From Promethearchaeota archaeon (GTDB lineage: Archaea > Asgardarchaeota > Lokiarchaeia > Sigynarchaeales > SOKP01): a stretch of DNA of 6,983 nt. The position numbers and the translations under genes are program-made. Positions 5,912 to 6,983 of the stretch are shown piece after piece. Within the stretch, counting starts at the first letter, position 1, and the number at the start of each line of letters is the position of its first letter. A model generated the notes under the pieces. The model saw nothing but the letters and a program-made list of their open reading frames with translations. It was not told the DNA's origin and did not search any database. The stretch is from positions 1-6,983 of the forward strand of contig JAHLWJ010000233.1 in the NCBI GenBank assembly GCA_019057975.1. The letters run 5' to 3'.

Positions 5912-6892
5912 ATGGAATTGTTCCAAGTATTTTGGGACGAACAAAAGAATCTTTTCTTAGAATTTGAAAAGAACGATGAAGAACAAGTTCTTTTTCTTCC
6001 TGAGAAAATTATTCGCGTGAATTTTCAATTTGAAATGTCTAAGATTGTTAAACACGAAATTTATTATAAACAATCCCCAACTCTAATTTCAATAAAAAAG
6101 TTTTATCACGCAACGAATCGGATAGGATTTTCAATAGAATTAGATGAGATTCAAGGTTTTTCGGACATCCAGATCAAGATTTTAAGACTAACTTTTTTCT
6201 TAAACTCCGGCCATAAAGTTGAGTATACTTTTGCAGAAAAATTTAACATCTCCGATATTTGGGTTAACGATGACTGTTATGACGGTTTTGAATACATAGA
6301 TTTACGTGGAAGCAGAAGTCAAAGAACAAAGGTAACTCAAGAAAGAGTAATACACGCAGTAAAAACAGATTTTAATCAAAACACTGAAGAGAGAACGACA
6401 ATCTACGAGAAAAAAAGTATTGAAAACATCTCAGTTGACAACACATTACTTTCGATGATTGGTGAGAATAACAAAACGCTAAAAAGTATAGAACAACATT
6501 TAAAAAATCTCTCATTAACATTACAAAATTTACCCGTAAATTCGATATTTTCTGGACCACCCGTAAGAACACCACAAAGAATCCCCGGGCCAGGTATTGA
6601 AAGGATAAAAAGAACAGAGCTCCCCTCTCTTATTCGGGGTAGAGGTTCTTCTGCTAAAGTATTAGTAATAAAAGAAATGAAGGCTAAATTCAAGGAAACA
6701 ACTGAAAAGAACCAAGGTTTTAGTATTCAAGATTTTTTAAAACCAATGGAAGAGGCTGAGCTCAAATCTATCACACTAAATGACGAGGATCTAATGGAGC
6801 TGGAAGAGAAAGCAATACAAAACCAAATTAAAAGGTTTGAACGACTACAAGAGCAAGAGATTAAACTATTAGAACTTAAAGCACCTAAATAA
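5912..6892 (+). CDS. Uncharacterised 326-residue protein with beta-rich head, proline-rich linker and helical tail
   Basis: I do not recognise this protein. The first 130 residues alternate hydrophobic and polar residues in a way that suggests a beta-sandwich (for example LFLPEKIIRVNFQFEM, then KILRLTFFLNSG at 89-100). A charged stretch follows, then a leucine-patterned helix about 174-207 (LLSMIGENNKTLKSIEQHL onward) likely to form a short coiled coil. Residues 212-245 are a basic linker rich in Pro, Gly and Arg (GPPVRTPQRIPGPG, LIRGRG), probably disordered, and its DNA is noticeably richer in GC than the rest. The tail (about 270-323) is acidic and helical, with FSIQDFLKPMEEAEL and ELEEKAIQNQIKRFERLQ. 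There is no signal peptide, transmembrane segment or enzyme motif. The layout suggests an oligomeric scaffold or nucleic-acid-associated protein, but this is inference. It stands alone on the plus strand, 162 bases after the preceding gene, with about 90 non-coding bases behind it. Confidence 0.75.
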   Translation: MELFQVFWDEQKNLFLEFEKNDEEQVLFLPEKIIRVNFQFEMSKIVKHEIYYKQSPTLISIKKFYHATNRIGFSIELDEIQGFSDIQIKILRLTFFLNSGHKVEYTFAEKFNISDIWVNDDCYDGFEYIDLRGSRSQRTKVTQERVIHAVKTDFNQNTEERTTIYEKKSIENISVDNTLLSMIGENNKTLKSIEQHLKNLSLTLQNLPVNSIFSGPPVRTPQRIPGPGIERIKRTELPSLIRGRGSSAKVLVIKEMKAKFKETTEKNQGFSIQDFLKPMEEAELKSITLNDEDLMELEEKAIQNQIKRFERLQEQEIKLLELKAPK

Positions 6893-6983
6893 ATAAATAT
6901 CCCTATTCCTCGAATATCTGAGTTTTTACTAGTTTCATTATAAATCTTTAATTAATTTCAATAATTAAGTTAAAATGGAGATA

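Noticed and set aside
6610..6650. Inverted CCCC/GGGG and CCTCT/AGAGG segments that could form a hairpin
   Set aside because: They lie inside the coding region of the Pro/Gly/Arg linker and follow from its codons; no separate function is indicated.
6372..6693. Two overlapping minus-strand open frames (6372-6575 and 6403-6693) opposite the 326-residue gene
   Set aside because: They have no recognisable domain and no upstream signal, and they are covered by a coherent plus-strand protein.
6975..6983. Possible start of another gene, ATG GAG ATA, at the window edge
   Set aside because: Only three codons are visible. An AT-rich box near 6948-6956 would suit a leaderless start, but this cannot be supported from the window alone.

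Overview
The window is very AT-rich with densely packed genes. Upstream regions look archaeal (TATA-like AT-rich boxes, weak or absent Shine-Dalgarno sites) and terminators look like plain T-tracts rather than GC-rich hairpins. Lysine- and isoleucine-rich proteins, an intein-derived gene and a restriction-modification (RM) island fit a mesophilic archaeon, perhaps of the Asgard/Lokiarchaeal type. That assignment rests on composition and gene style; no rRNA or other marker gene is present.

Layout, left to right. (1) Positions 30-407, plus strand: a small STAS-like protein of unknown role, with a possible leaderless promoter and a small palindrome. (2) Positions 442-596, minus strand: the decayed C-terminal end of a beta-type DNA methyltransferase, with an FCGSGTT AdoMet motif, lacking the rest of the enzyme and interrupted by a frameshift and stops. 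(3) Positions 603-1790, minus strand, just upstream of that remnant: an intein-like protein (Hint domain plus two LAGLIDADG motifs). Its splicing residues appear replaced while its endonuclease acidic residues remain. (4) Positions 1942-5199, minus strand: a 1085-residue single-chain Type IIG-like restriction/methyltransferase enzyme. (5) Positions 5372-5749, plus strand, divergent from it: a small nucleoside-deoxyribosyltransferase-like protein. (6) Positions 5912-6892, plus strand: a 326-residue protein I do not recognise.

Items 2-4 form a minus-strand restriction-modification island. My reading is that an intein once sat inside a DNA methyltransferase; the part of the methyltransferase before the intein was lost, leaving the intein as a stand-alone ORF followed by the C-terminal remnant. 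The large Type IIG-like gene next to it appears intact and is probably the active RM system of the locus. The flanking plus-strand genes have no demonstrable link to it. There is no gene-free stretch above 300 bases, and I see no tRNA, rRNA, CRISPR array or insertion sequence.
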